Counted from the stretch's first letter, positions 21,861 through 33,666 are shown. The stretch is 64,000 nucleotides of DNA from Platanthera guangdongensis (GCA_039583875.1 CM077167.1:155445545-155509544); one strand, 5' to 3'. A program made the numbers and translations. Notes: a model not told the origin generated them from the letters alone.

Positions 21861-22188
21861 AGACGAATTTTCGTCTTTCCACCCATGATGTGCTCCTTGA
21901 CCCATCCTTGCTCCTGGTCTGCTCTTGCAAGATCACAGCCCTGTACTTGAAAGTAAGTGCACTCCAATAGAGAGAGTACATGTAGGCCAACACACTGATC
22001 TGCTCAACGAGGGATTACGTCGTGCAGACCCGTGTATACTGACCTACTGCACCCTGACATTGGTGTGCACTTAGCGTGGAATAACTGCAAGCACAACTTG
22101 AAATAATTTGTCAAAAACATTGCCTATTTACCTTAGCTTGTTCAGGGGCTTCTTCAAATCAAGTACGTTGTGGATACAATACCCAACA

Positions 22189-23820
22189 TAGGTGGTGTCA
22201 GATAGGTGTGACTACTAGAAGTAGACATCACAATGAGTTTATATACTCTAGTTTTCTCTCACAGGTAGAACCTAAAAGGTTTGAAGATGTCAATTCAGAT
22301 TCCAACTGGATTTTGGCTATGCAAGAAGAATTAAATCAATTTGAGAGATGCAAAGACTGGTGTCTTGTTCATAGACCTAGTGATCACAACATCATAAGCA
22401 CTAAGTGGATCTATAGAAATAAATTAGATGAGTATGGGGTTATAGTCAAGAACAAAGATAGATTAGTGGCTAAAGGATATATACAAGAGGAAGGATTAGA
22501 TTATGACCAAACCTTTTCACCTGTAGCTAGGCTAGAAGCCATTAGATTGTTTTAGCCCATGCAGCATTCAAAGGATACAAGGTCTACCAAATGGATGTAA
22601 AGTCAGCATTCCTAAATAGTACACTGAAGGAAGAAGTTTATGTTAAGCAGTCACCAGGTTTGTTGACCCTAAACACAAAAACTATATTTTCAGATTACAC
22701 AAGGCTTTGTATGGATTAAAACAGGCACCTAGGGTCTAGTATGAGACCCTCTTTACCTTTCTTATAGAGAACAAGTTCTATAGAGAAAAGATAGACAAGA
22801 CACTATTTCTTAGGAACATCAAAAGTTCAAGCATCTTAGTCCAGATTTATGTAGATGACATAATTTTTTTGTCTACCAATGAGATGTTGTGTTGCTAATT
22901 TGCAAGACTTATGCACGGCAAGTTTGATATGAGCTGCATGGGTGAGCTAAAGTTCTTCTTGGGATTCCAAGTTAGACAATCTAAGGATGAAATATTCATC
23001 TCTCAATCTAAGTTCACTAAGGAGTTGATTAAGAGATATGGTATGGAGAATTCTTCTACCATGAGAACTCCAATGGGTTCTACAGTGTCACTACACAAGG
23101 ATGAATCTGGAAAACCAGTTGATGAAACCTTGTATAGAGGCATCATTGGATCAAATCTTGTATAGAGGCATCATTGGATCACTCCTGCATTTAACTGCTA
23201 GTAGGCCAGATATTATGTTCTCAACATGTGCCTATGCTAGGAACCAAGCATGCCCCAAAGAGTCTCATTATACTGCTGTTAAGAGAATACTAAGATATCT
23301 TAAGGGCACACTCAATCTTGGGCTTTGGTATCCTAGGGACAGTGATTTTGAACTTACTGAGTACACAGATGCAGATTTTGCAGGATGTAAAGAAGACAGA
23401 AAAAGCACTTCTAGAACTTGCCAGTTTCTAGGAAAAAGACTTATCAGTTGGAGTAGCATGAAGCAAACAACTGTTGCTATCTCTACAACAGAATCTGAGT
23501 ACATTTCAGCTGGAAGTTGCTGTGCACAGTTGTTGTGGATTCAACATCAACTACTGGACTACAGTATATAGCTAAGTAAATCTATTATGTTTTGTGATTC
23601 TACTAATGCAATTTCTATTGTCAATAATCATGTTTCTCATAGTAGAACAAAACATATAAAAATTAGATATCACTTTCTCAGAGAGAATGTAGAAAAAGGA
23701 AACATTAGCTTACAACATGTACCAACTAAACGACAAGTTGCAGATATTTTTACAAAACCCCTAGATTAAAGTAAGTTCAATTATTTTAAATTTGAACTAA
23801 GCATGTTGAAAATTGAATAA
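22189..23820 (+). pseudogene. pol: Pol fragment of element D (RT and RNase H), broken
   Basis: Begins inside the linker before RT ([15 protein letters not shown]) at the B junction. RT is readable in pieces, with YVDDIIF near 22850 followed by a frame break. A 28-base direct duplication (23129-23156 and 23157-23184) shifts the frame. RNase H with TDADFAGC and the DSTNAISI motif follows, with TAG near 23569 and TAA near 23767 in the frame. It ends SMLKIE then TAA at 23820. The integrase half is not in the window. Confidence 0.9.
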
Positions 23821-23924
23821 ATAATTTACATAAAATGATAACTAATTAGAAATGCAAATATTTTAATTTTTTACTTTAATTAATCAGGAAATATATGTCA
23901 GTATACAAAATTTGTATAAGTCAA

Positions 23925-24175
23925 AGAACTATGTCGAGACACCAGAGTGTGTGTCGATACTATTAGTACAGGTGTGTCGAGACACCACAGTGTGTGTCGA
24001 CACTAGTAGAAAAGGTGTGTCAAGACACGTGACTGTGTGTCAACACTGATTAGCGGATGTGTGTCGATACTGATGAGAGGATGTGTGTCGAGACATTATA
24101 AGTTTCTGTCGAGAATTTATGGTCTGTGTCGAGAAACATAAACATTGTGTCAACACATCTCGACAGTTTAGGTTT
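23925..24175. repeat. Pre-ORF3 palindrome array of element D, decayed
   Basis: About ten copies of GTGTCGACAC-like units, many as GTGTCGAGAC, GTGTCGATAC or GTGTCAACAC. This is the F-type motif at the F-type position, between pol and ORF3. Positions 23821-23924 are A/T-rich with no feature. Confidence 0.8.
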
Positions 24176-24254
24176 TCCTTGTCGACTCCAGATATTTCTA
24201 ATAATGAAAACTTACTAAATGCAGCGCGCCTTTTCACCTTCAAAAGACCGATGC

Positions 24255-24262
24255 TATAAATA
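24255..24262 (+). promoter_or_regulatory. Candidate TATA box of the ORF3 promoter in element D
   Basis: TATAAATA in GATGCTATAAATAGTAGG, about 118 bp before the ORF3 ATG at 24380; matches the F arrangement (42813-42820). Confidence 0.6.
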
Positions 24263-24379
24263 GTAGGTGTTAGGTTTTGTCGACTTCACTAGCGAGTAAT
24301 CTTGAGAGACTAATCGTTGTGCGTCGAGACCTAGAAATCCATAGTCGACACCCTTCAAACTCAAGATCTTTCAACAAGA

Positions 24380-24620
24380 ATGGCACCAAAGATGGACGAT
24401 CACATCAATGAGGGATATGAACTGGTGCGTGATGCATTCGACACCGCATCTGAAGATATAAAGAAAGTGATTGACCTTGTGAATGAGGCAGGGCTGGAGT
24501 ATCTTCTTTCAGAACTAACCAAGATCTAGAAAAGAGAAATATCTAAATTTTACTCTAATGTCCCATTAAACTCTACCTCCGACAAGATAAGATCCACTGT
24601 TAATGGAGAAAGGATAAAGG
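24380..24620 (+). pseudogene. ORF3 of element D, first part
   Basis: ATG at 24380 (MAPKMDDHINEGYELVRDAF), clearly homologous to ORF3 of F. A TAG near 24527 stands where F has TGG in KIWKKE. The frame is cut at 24620 by element E and resumes at 33667 after the duplicated AAAGG. Confidence 0.82.
24616..24620. repeat. Target-site duplication of element E, left copy (AAAGG)
   Basis: AAAGG precedes TGTAACACCCCC; the same bases follow the right end at 33662-33666. Confidence 0.85.
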
Positions 24621-26546
24621 TGTAACACCCCCATCCGTCACATGGCATATAACAGAAGGTCCAGCTGGAACCCGACGCCATATACCACAGACAGTCGGAA
24701 GGGTTACCAAATGAATATTTAAACCATCCAATTAAGACTACTCGTCCTACACAGAGCATTCTAGCGGAAGTTTTTAAAGTTGAAAGAACCCAAACTTAAA
24801 ACCAACAAATATGAATGTCCACAGCTACAACTACAGGAATGAAACCCCAAATACAATGAAACGTGTACATGACCTTATGGCCTTACAAATGTTCACTTAA
24901 TATAACATGTCTTACATACATCGGCCCGCAGGCCGGCCACACATGATAAATGTAAAAACAACTATTCTACGGCCTTCTAGGGCCAACACAGCAACATGTG
25001 CTACATCCCACTATTTGGCGCTCGGCTCCGCAGCACCTGCAAGCACATACCACCGCACGGTGGCAAACAAGGCAACGGTCAGCTAAAAGCCGACCAAATT
25101 ATAACGACCCCGCCCCTTACTCGGGACGGCGGTGCTCTTTCCCTGCATAGCATTAGTCCAATAAAATAATACAACGCGATTATATTTTGCCACATGTGTA
25201 GGCTCGCACGGCCAAACACCCCGTGCACTCAGGGAACATTCATGGTGAACCCTGACCAATCAGTTCATTCACCACCACCCCCAGGATGGCAACATGTGAG
25301 CATTTAGCCTATCTGACCACCGTCTAAGGCTCCGACTATGCCTACGGGCAGTGCCCGTTTTCGGATTTCTCGCACCGTACCACATAGCCTAGGTCCAATT
25401 CCACTTGCCCGTTGCTCACACCGCATATACAATTTAAGTCCTACGCGCGGGCCAAGCTTCTCTCGGATCCCAAAATTTTCCAAAACAATCTCATAACCCA
25501 GTTATGATTAAGGCCGGTTCCCAGACCGCCAAGTTAGCAGAACACGTTTCCGCTCAATTTTCCAGGTGCGCCTTGAAGATAACATCCAAGGATCCCTGCT
25601 GCAATCTACCGCGTAGAAACTCGAAAAACCCAAAGCACGGAGTCTTCTCCGGCAAATCATAGAAAATGCAACATCACCGATCCAGACGGTACACGTCCGG
25701 GTAGGCTTCACACACAATGGCTATGCTCGTACTCACATCAACCCCAAGGAACACCACGCACTCACCGCACACTCGCGGGAGCGGGATTCCCTATGCAGAA
25801 AGAAAGAGCTTCAAACGCTCAAGTTTAGAATCGTTACCCTTATAGTCCATTTTGGCGCCATGGAAAAACTACACGGACAGAACTCTTCGCAACGACCTTC
25901 CCTCCACGAATCCGCTCTCAGACTTCGAAACGGTGCTCCGGTGCTCCGCCGGCGGCCGGAAACCTCCTTCTTCTTCCTCTTCTCTCTCACCTTGGAAGGA
26001 GAAAGCTTTGGAGAGAAAATGATGGATTAACCTCTTATTCCCGGCCTTAACAGAGCAGGACCTCATCTAGGCCGTCAGATCTTAATTAAAGAAAACGAAC
26101 GGCTCAGATCTGCACAAAATTCTCCAGACCTGGGCCGAACACGGCTTGGCACACGGCCGTGTCCCAGGCCGTGTGCCTCGATCCAGGCACGATCGTCGAA
26201 CTGAGAGACGCACACAGGCCAAGACACGCCGGTGTCTCACCTACATGCCCGTGTCTTGTTCATCGACACGCCCGTGTTCGGGGGCGTGTCACGCATAACC
26301 GCCACGACAACAGACACGACCCAACTACACACGGGTAGGGACATGGGTTAGCACACGCCCGTGTCGGATGACACGCCCGTGTCTTCCGGCAGTGTTCCTG
26401 GCCGTGTCCTTCTCGGGATGAAAACGGCCAAAAATCACCAGCTAGACACGGCCTTGGACACGCCCGTGTCCTAGGCCGTGTACCCCTATACAGGCACCAA
26501 AAACCCTTTTTCGCGCCGACTCGCACACAATATTCGGGGCGTTACA
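24621..26546 (-). repeat. 3' LTR of element E (1926 bp)
   Basis: Plus-strand ends are TGTAACACCCCC and GGGGCGTTACA. It is near-identical to 31430-33396, apart from small differences such as an extra 44 bases near 32547-32590 in the other copy. It holds no convincing gene; short open frames on both strands recur in the second LTR. Confidence 0.92.
26130..26500. repeat. GC-rich palindrome array in the 3' LTR of element E
   Basis: Repeats of ACACGGCCGTGT (perfect palindrome) and GACACGCCCGTGTC-like units, about fifteen in 370 bases. The related element I has the same family of units at 59755-60240. Confidence 0.88.
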
Positions 26547-26559
26547 AATCTCCCCCACT
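26547..26559 (-). other. Polypurine tract of element E
   Basis: Minus strand AGTGGGGGAGATT directly before the LTR start TGTAACGCCCC. Confidence 0.82.
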
Positions 26560-26600
26560 TAAGGAATTTCGTCCCGAAATTAAACAAAGGTACACAAAAT

Positions 26601-29600
26601 CTAACTGATACCTGAGTGGAACAACTCGGGGTATTCCTCCAACATAGCTTGCTCTCGCTCCCAAGAAATCTCCTCACGTCCGCAATTATCCCAACGGACT
26701 TTAACCATTCGGACCTCCTTGTTGCGGAGTCGTTTGACTGCAACATATTCAATTCGTACTGGCCTTACCCTTGTTGTTAACTCATAATCAACCGGTACCT
26801 GATTGTCCGCAACGATCTGCGAAGGCTCTTGCACTGCCTTACGCAACACCGATACGTGGAACACGTCATGCAGCCCACTCAACTCCGTCGACAGCTTCAA
26901 CTTATACGCCGCATCGCCAACACGCTCCAGGATTTCAAATGGTCCAAGGTATCTCGGACTCAGCTTCTTCAAGCGTCGAACCCGCGATACACCCTTGAAC
27001 GGCTTGATTTTTAGATATACCATGTCGCCAACGTTGAACTCCACATTTCTATGTTTGGCGTTGTAATACTTTGACTGTCTATCCTGAGCAATCTTCAGCC
27101 TTTCCTGAATTGTTCGTATCATTGAAGTGGCGTCTTCCACCGCTTGACATTTATACAACTTCGATTCGCCTGCCTCCAACCAAGACAACGGCGTACGACA
27201 CTTCCTCCTGTACAAGGCTTCGAAAGGCGTCATTCCAATACTTACCTGAAAGCTGTTGTTGTACGCAAACTCCACCATGTACAAGTGATCCTCCCAATTC
27301 ATCCCGAAATCTAGGACGCACATGCGAAGCATGTCCTCCATAGTCATGTTGACTCTCTCGGTTTGACCATCTGTTTGCGGGTGAAAGGATGTGCTGAACT
27401 TTAGCTTAGTACCCAACAGACCATGCACCAACCTCCAGTCATTCGACGTGAAGCATCCATCACGATCACTAACAATACTGCGAGGCACACCATGCAATCG
27501 TACAATATTATCCACGTAGAGTTTGGCTAACTTTTCCACCGGATCTTCCTTCCTGACTGGGATAAAGTGCGACACCTTTGTCAACCTATCTACGACCACC
27601 CAAATGGCGTCGTATCCCTTCTGCGACTTTGGCAAACCGTGCACAAAATCCATAGATATGTCGTCAAACTTCCATTCTTGGATAGGAAGGGATTTCAACT
27701 AACCTCCGGGCTTCTGGCATTCCGCTTTCACCAATGCACAAGTATGACACTTGGCCACATAAAGTGCCACATCCTTCTTCTAACCCGGCCACCAGAATAA
27801 TTTCTTCATGTCTCTATACATTTTCGTGCTTCCCGGTTGGATTGAGTACTTGGTATGATGAGCCTCATACATCAATTCCTCCCGAAGATTATCCACACTA
27901 GGGACACATAGACGACCTCCCTTCCTTAGCAACCCATCTTCAACCACAAACTGGGAATTTGACCCATCCAAAGATTCATCCAAGATCTGCTTCATGCTGC
28001 TATCCTGAACCAAAGCCCGTCGAACTCTATCCGCTAGGTCACACTGCACCTCTGTCCAAAACAGTTTCGCCTCGGCACTAGACTGCTTATCGACACAAGA
28101 TATCTCCAGTGCCTCTAACTCTTGGACCAATCTCTTATCATGTACCGATAACCAGTTGACTTGTACGGGAATCTTACGACTCAACGCATACGCCACTGCA
28201 TTTCCCTTCCCAGGCACATAATGTATCTTGAAGGTGTAGTCCCCTAAGAACTCCATCCACCTCCGCTGCCTTATGTTCAGATCCTTTTGGTCCAACAAGT
28301 ACTTCAAACTCTTATGATCGGTGTAAATATCGACCTTCACACCGTACAGATAGTGCCTCCAAAGCTTTAGAGCAAATATCACGGCCGCTAACTCTAAGTC
28401 GTGGACCAGATAATTCCTCTCGTGAACCTTCAGTTGTCGTGAACCATAAGCTATCACTCTCCCATGTTGTAGCAGAACACAGCCCAAACCACTGCCCGAA
28501 GCATCACTATAGATCTTGAACCCTTCGGTTCCACTTGGCGAACATAAAATAGACATCGTGGTCAACCGCCTCTTCAACTCTTCAAAAGCCTGTTCGCACT
28601 CCGGAGACCACACAAACTTCTGATCCTTTCTTGTCAACGTCGTGAGTGGTAGTTCTATCTGCGAGAAGTTCTATACGAAGCGCCTGTAGTAGCCAGCAAG
28701 CCCCAGAAAACTCCGGACCTCTGACACCGTAGTCAAAGTAGGCCACTCCCGTATCGCCACTATCTTCGCCGGATCCACAGCTATTCCTTCTCCACTGACA
28801 ACATGACCAAGGAACGCTATCAAGGATAACCAGAATTCACACTTGGAGAACTTTGCATACAACTGACTTTTCCTCAATGTCTCCAACACCATGTGTAAAT
28901 ACTTGTAGTGATCCTCCTCGCACCGCGAATACACCAGGATATCATCGATAAATACTATCACAAAATGATCCAGGTATTCTCTGAACGTCCTATTCATCAG
29001 ATCCATAAACACGGATGGCGCATTCGTCAACCCAAACGGCATGACCGTGAACTCGTAATGCCCAAACCGCGTACTGAATGTTGTCTTTGGGATGTCGCTC
29101 TCCCTTATCCTCAACTGATAGTAACCGGACTTCAAATCTAACTTCGAATATACTGTTGATCCAACCAACTGATCAAACAGATCGTCAATCCTCGGGATTG
29201 GATATTTGTTCTTCTCCGTAAGCTTGTTCAATTCCCGATAATCGATACAAAGTCGCAAGCTCCCATCTTTCTTCTTGACAAAGAGAACTGGTGCGCTCCA
29301 AGGCGACGAACTTGGACGCACATAACCTTACTCTAGCAACTCTTGCAGTTGCACCTTCAACTCTGTCATTTCTCTTGGAGCTATCCGATAGGGGGAGCGT
29401 GACATCGGTTTGGCACCCGGTACCAACTCTATAGTAAAGTCTATCTCCCGCTGAGGAGGGGCTCCTGGGAGATCATCTGGAAACACATCAGGATACTCGG
29501 ACACAACTGGGATGCTGTCCAAACTAGGCTTAGGCGTCGAAGTCTGCACTAGAGTGACATACAGTTCTGCCCCAGACCGAACTGCCTTGAACATCTGAAG

Positions 29601-29999
29601 GGCTGACATCAGAACTTTCCCTGACCCCTTCATGCCTGCAAAAGTAGTCTCCCGATCAGTGTCCAGACCCAACTTGACTTCTTTACGGTTGCAATAAATA
29701 CATGCACTCTGCTCCGAGAGCCAATCCATACCGAAGATTACGTCGAACTCCACTAATGGTAGAATCAACGCACGCAAATCAAACTCCCGGTCTCCAATCC
29801 GAATCTTCACAACGCAAATCCTATCTGCACGCATTAAGCACCCATTAGGCAACAACACATCCAACTTGTTTTCTACCATCGAGAATGGAACTCCGATGCG
29901 CGATATGAATTTTTCGGACAAGAAGGAATGTGATGCTCCCGTATCAAAAAGGGCTCTCGCCGAAAACCCAAAGATTAACACAAAGCCTAGCACTAACAA
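26601..29999 (-). pseudogene. pol: Pol of element E, broken (protease, RT, RNase H, integrase, chromodomain-like tail)
   Basis: The protease has LFDTGASHSFLSEKF (near 29950). RT has SGYYQLRI and the catalytic FIDDILVYS (near 28945). RNase H has [15 protein letters not shown] (near 28510). Integrase has WWPG, a CxxC near 27740, VVDRLTKVSHF, SDRDGCFTS and FHPQTDGQTERVN. The C-terminal tail (VAVKRLRNKEVRMVKVRWDN) resembles a group II chromodomain, thought in this family to guide integration to heterochromatin. Stops in the frame are at about 29326, 28660, 27780 and 27702, between otherwise long open blocks. Non-functional as it stands. Confidence 0.93.
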
Positions 30000-30052
30000 A
30001 CGTAAGCTAACAAATACGAAGGTAACAACTATAAAAGTTAAACCACTGTAAT

Positions 30053-31208
30053 TTAACTCATACCTGTCACCACGTCCGCTTGCTTTATGGCCTCTTGCAG
30101 ACCAAGGTTGTAGACTCTAGGCTCGGCTGGAGCATGATGGGACGCGGTTGACTCCACCGCCTTCCCTTTCTCCTCATAAGTCGCTCCAGGTCTCCTCTCG
30201 GACTTTGAACGTCCGCTCCAACACTCCCGAGCAAAATGCCCCATCTTCCCGCAGTTGTAGCAAGCTCCGGGGACTCTACTTGTAGTTGCCCCCGATGCAT
30301 CAGCCGAAGGGGCTGAGTTCGAAGTCCTCCGCTTCTTGTTCCACCTGCGGAAACTTGACTTATTATTTGGCACCTTGAACTCGGACTTCTTTTCTCCTGG
30401 GTCCTTCTTCTCTTGAACTTTCTTCGCAACCTTTTCCAACGATCGGGCTGAATTGACCAAGGCTAGGAAGCCCTGCGCCTTAGGCCCAGCAAGGAGTAAC
30501 TGTAAATCGCCGCGAAGGCCCTCATAGAATCGGTTGGTCTTCCTCTCTTCTTCTGTAAACATAGCACCAGCATAACGACCCAACCGTGTGAACTCATGCA
30601 GATATTTGTCCACGCTTCTGGATCCCTGAATCAACCCAAGAAATTGATTCTCCATCTCCAACTTCTGAGCAAAGGGTACAAATCTGGCTAGGAACAATCT
30701 TTAAAATTCCTCCATCGGCACATCCGCAAGTTTCCTTCCCACTAGAAGATGAAACTCCATCTCGTCCCACCACAGCCTTGCTTCACCTTCCAAAAGAAAA
30801 GTCGCTATGGTGGTCTTCTGCCACTCCTCAGTTATTGTGGTCGTCAAGACCCTCTTTATGGAAGAGAGTCAATCCTCAGCTTGAGTTGGCGTTCCAACCC
30901 CATTAAACCTCGGAGGATTAAAGCCCATCACATGCTTTAGCTGCCTATCTGTAGTTCTTCTCGGCTCTACCAACTCCACTGCTGCGCGTTCCCCCACTCT
31001 CGGCTCTGCCGCCCTAACCGGTTCTTGCTCATTCACAGGAGGTGCGCGATGCATTTGCCCTGCAGGTTGGGCATTTATCATTGCGAATACGGCCTCAGCC
31101 ACTATCCTGATGGTTTCCGCTGAAGGAGGTGTGGTAGGCACGTCCCTTGGTGCACTACTTTCTGCTGATTGCGGACGCTCTGACCGACCAGCACCGCTCC
31201 TAGCTGCC
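30053..31208 (-). pseudogene. gag: Gag of element E, broken
   Basis: The central capsid region (LWWDEMEFHLL..., RFVPFAQKLEMENQFLGL) is of the retrotransposon-gag type. The CCHC knuckle CYNCGKMGHFAREC is near 30240. TGA at 30869-30871 replaces the Trp expected in AEDWL, and TAA lies near 30699. No start codon is clear; the frame is open to about 31208. Positions 31209-31411 form the leader. Confidence 0.88.
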
Positions 31209-31412
31209 TATAGTAGCAAAGATACACGATTAGACGACAAACAAATTGCTAAAAGCAATCATTGGAACACTCAGGTTCCACAAACAAGTGTATTTTCCAT
31301 TCCTAAGTGGACATTCATGGGTTCTTTTAATGTTATAACGATGACGCACACATGTGCTCACCACCCCTTAAAAGAATTCGCCCATGAATTCATTTAAGCC
31401 GGACCGTAACCA

Positions 31413-31428
31413 GAAGTCTGATACCAAA
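31413..31428 (-). other. Primer binding site of element E
   Basis: Minus strand TTTGGTATCAGACTTC next to the LTR end, initiator tRNA-Met type. Confidence 0.8.
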
Positions 31429-31429
31429 T

Positions 31430-33396
31430 TGTAACACCCCCATCCGTCACATGGCATATAACAGATGGTCCAGCTGGAACCCGACGTCATATACCACAAA
31501 CAGTCGGAAGGGTTACCAAATGAATATTTAAACCATCCAATTAAGACTACTCGTCCTACACAGAGCATTCTAGCGGAAGTTTTTAAAGTTGAAAGAACCC
31601 AAACTTAAAACCAACAAATATGAATGTCCACAGCTACAACTACAGGAATGAAACCCCAAATACACTGAAACGGGTACATGGCCTTATGGCCTTACAAATG
31701 TTCACTTAATATAACATGTCTTATATACATCGGCTCGTAGGCCGGCCACACATGATAAATGTAAAAATAACTATTCTACGACCTTTTAGGGCCAGCACAA
31801 CAACATGGGCTCCAGCCCGTTATTTGGCGCTCGGCTCCGCAGCACCTGCAAGCACATACCACCGCACGGTGGCAAACAAGGCAACAGTCAGCTAAAAGCC
31901 GACCAAATTATAACGACCCCGCCCCTTACTCGGGACGGCGGTGCTCTTTCCCTGCATAGCATTAGTCCAATAAAACAATACAGCGCAATTATATTTCGCC
32001 ATAAGTGTAGGCTCGCACGGCCAAACACCCCGTGCACTCAGGGCACATTCATGGTGAACCCTGACCAATCAGTGCATTCACCGCCACCCCCAGGATGGCA
32101 ACAACATGTGAGCATTTAGCCTATCTGACCACCGTCTAAGGCTCCGACTATGCCTACGGCCAGTACCCGTTTTCGGATTTCTCGCACCGTACCACATAGC
32201 CTAGGTCCAATTCCACTTGCTCGTTGCTCACGCCGCATATACAATTTAAGTCCTACGTGCGGGCCAAGCTTCTCTCGGATCCCAAAATTTTCCAAAACAA
32301 TCTCATAACCCAGTTATGATTAAGGCCGGTTCCCAGACCGCCAAGTTAGCAGAACACGTTTCCGCTCAATTTTCTGGGTGCGCCTTGAAGCTAACCTCCA
32401 AGGATCCCTGCTGCAATCTACCGCGTAGAAACCCGAAAAACCCAAAGCACGGAGTCTTCTCCGGCAAATCATAGCAAATGCAACATCACCGATCCAGACG
32501 TTACACGTCCGGGTAGGCTTCACACGCAATGCCTATGCCCGTACTTACGATTCCGGACTCTATATGCAACACAAGGGGGACTATTCACATCAACCCCAAG
32601 GAACACCACACACTCACCGCACACTCGCGGGAGCGGGATTCCCTAGGCAAAAAGAAAGAGCTTCAAACGCTCAAGTTGAGAATCGTTACCCTTGTAGTCT
32701 GTTTTGGCGCCATGGAAAAACTACGCGGACAGAACTCTTCGCAACGACCTTCCCTCCACGGATCCGCTCTCAGACTTCGAAACGGTGCTCCGGTGCTCCG
32801 TCGGCGGCCAGAAACCTCCTTCTTCTTCCTCTTCTCTCTCACCTTGGAAGGAGAAAGCTTTGGAGAGAAAATGAGGGATTAACCTCCTATTCACGGCCTT
32901 AACAGAGCAGGACCTCATCTGGGCCGTCGGATCTTAATTAAAGAAAACGAACGGCTCAGATCTGCACAAAATTCTCCAGACCTGGGCCGAACACGGCTTG
33001 GCACACGGCCGTGTCCAAGGCCGTGTGCCTCGATCCAGGCACGATCGTCGAACTGAGAGATGCACACTGGCCAAGACACGCCTGTGTCTCACCTGACACG
33101 CCCGTGTCTGGTTCCTCGACACACCCGTGTTCGGGGGCGTGTCACGCATAACCGCCACGGCAACGGACACGACCCAACTGCACACGGGTAGGGACACGGG
33201 TTGGCACATGCCCGTGTCGGATGACACGCCCGTGTCATCTGACCGTGTTCCTGTCCGTGTCCTTCTCGGGATGAAAACGGCCAAAAATCACCAGCCAGAC
33301 ACGGCCTTGGACACGCCCTTGTCCTAGGCCGTGTACCCCTATACAGGCACCAAAAACTCTTTTTCGTGATCGACTCGCACACAATATTCGGGGCGT
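31430..33396 (-). repeat. 5' LTR of element E, gypsy part
   Basis: Plus-strand start TGTAACACCCCC; it matches the other LTR up to ATATTCGGGGCGT, where the family end TTACA is replaced by foreign sequence. It holds no convincing gene. Confidence 0.9.
32995..33345. repeat. GC-rich palindrome array in the 5' LTR of element E
   Basis: The same ACACGGCCGTGT and GACACGCCCGTGTC units as at 26130-26500, with scattered substitutions. Confidence 0.87.
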
Positions 33397-33661
33397 CGGG
33401 TTGCAGCTCAATTGGTTATGAGAGTTGAAAGAACTCCATAGTTAAGCGTGCTTGGGCTGGAGTAGTACTGGGATGGGTGACCTCCTGGGAAGTCCCCGTG
33501 ATGTGCGCTTGACTATCGAGTTTGACTCATCAAAGGGAGGCTGTGGCCACCAACAACCCGCCTATGGATGGAGAGGGGTTGGGGTGCTTGGGTTGCAGCC
33601 CGGTAACCGGAACCGGATCAGGTGGAAATTAGAGTACACACTGGGGCGCGGGGACGTCACA
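33397..33661 (+). repeat. 5S rRNA-derived (Cassandra-like) LTR end fused to element E
   Basis: From about 33440 to 33503 the sequence follows the 3' half of plant 5S rRNA: GAACTCC, then AGTTAAGCGTGCTTGG (A box), then AGTAGTAC and GGGATGGGTGACCTCCTGGG (C box), then AAGTCCCCGTG. The first half of a 5S gene is diverged or missing. The segment ends GACGTCACA directly at the AAAGG duplication. LTRs carrying 5S sequence are characteristic of Cassandra TRIM elements; that assignment is by analogy. It is not a normal 5S gene, because the 5' half is unlike 5S and no tandem copies are present. Confidence 0.7.
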
Positions 33662-33666
33662 AAAGG
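33662..33666. repeat. Target-site duplication of element E, right copy (AAAGG)
   Basis: AAAGG then TAACTACC, the continuation of element D's ORF3. Confidence 0.82.

Larger units (their letters stand above)
8420..22188 (-). mobile_element. Element B: decayed Ty1-copia retrotransposon without a third ORF, split by C
   Basis: On the minus strand the order is 5' LTR (22188-20499), primer site, gag (20408-18648, resuming at 13863-13336 after element C), pol (13328-10162), polypurine tract, and 3' LTR (9917-8420). Its 3' LTR is cut at 8420 by element A. B itself sits inside element D's RT gene, which resumes at 22189. Only about 245 bases separate pol from the polypurine tract, so there is no ORF3. 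Coding regions have frameshifts and several Trp-to-stop changes. Confidence 0.9.
20499..22188 (-). repeat. 5' LTR of element B (1690 bp), complete
   Basis: Plus-strand ends are TGAAAGTCC and CCCAACA. It carries the G/C-tract near 20536, the conserved GGTACATCCAC block near 20653, the short GC-rich open frame at 20987-21184 (also in the other LTR; no recognisable product), the TATA-like sequence at 21353-21362 and the hairpin array at 21483-21860. At its right edge element D resumes. Confidence 0.9.
24621..33661 (-). mobile_element. Element E: Ty3-gypsy chromovirus (Tekay/Del-like), inserted in ORF3 of D
   Basis: On the minus strand the order is right LTR, primer site, gag, protease, RT, RNase H, integrase, chromodomain-like tail, polypurine tract, and left LTR. 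The integrase-after-RNase-H order defines Ty3-gypsy. The LTRs (24621-26546 and 31430-33396) are near 1.9 kb. The right end does not finish with the family's TTACA but continues for 265 bp with a 5S rRNA-derived block before the target duplication. Coding regions carry several stops. Confidence 0.93.

Noticed and set aside
24621..26546. Host genes inside the gypsy LTRs (several open frames of 60-115 codons)
   Set aside because: The frames recur in the paired LTR with disruptive differences and lack known domains.
29328..29999. Endogenous pararetrovirus sequence
   Set aside because: LTRs, target duplications, integrase and chromodomain-like tail mark elements E and I as Ty3-gypsy; no movement-protein or caulimovirid coat features were seen.
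33430..33510. Functional 5S rRNA gene
   Set aside because: Only the 3' half resembles 5S rRNA, there is no tandem array, and the segment is the end of an LTR.
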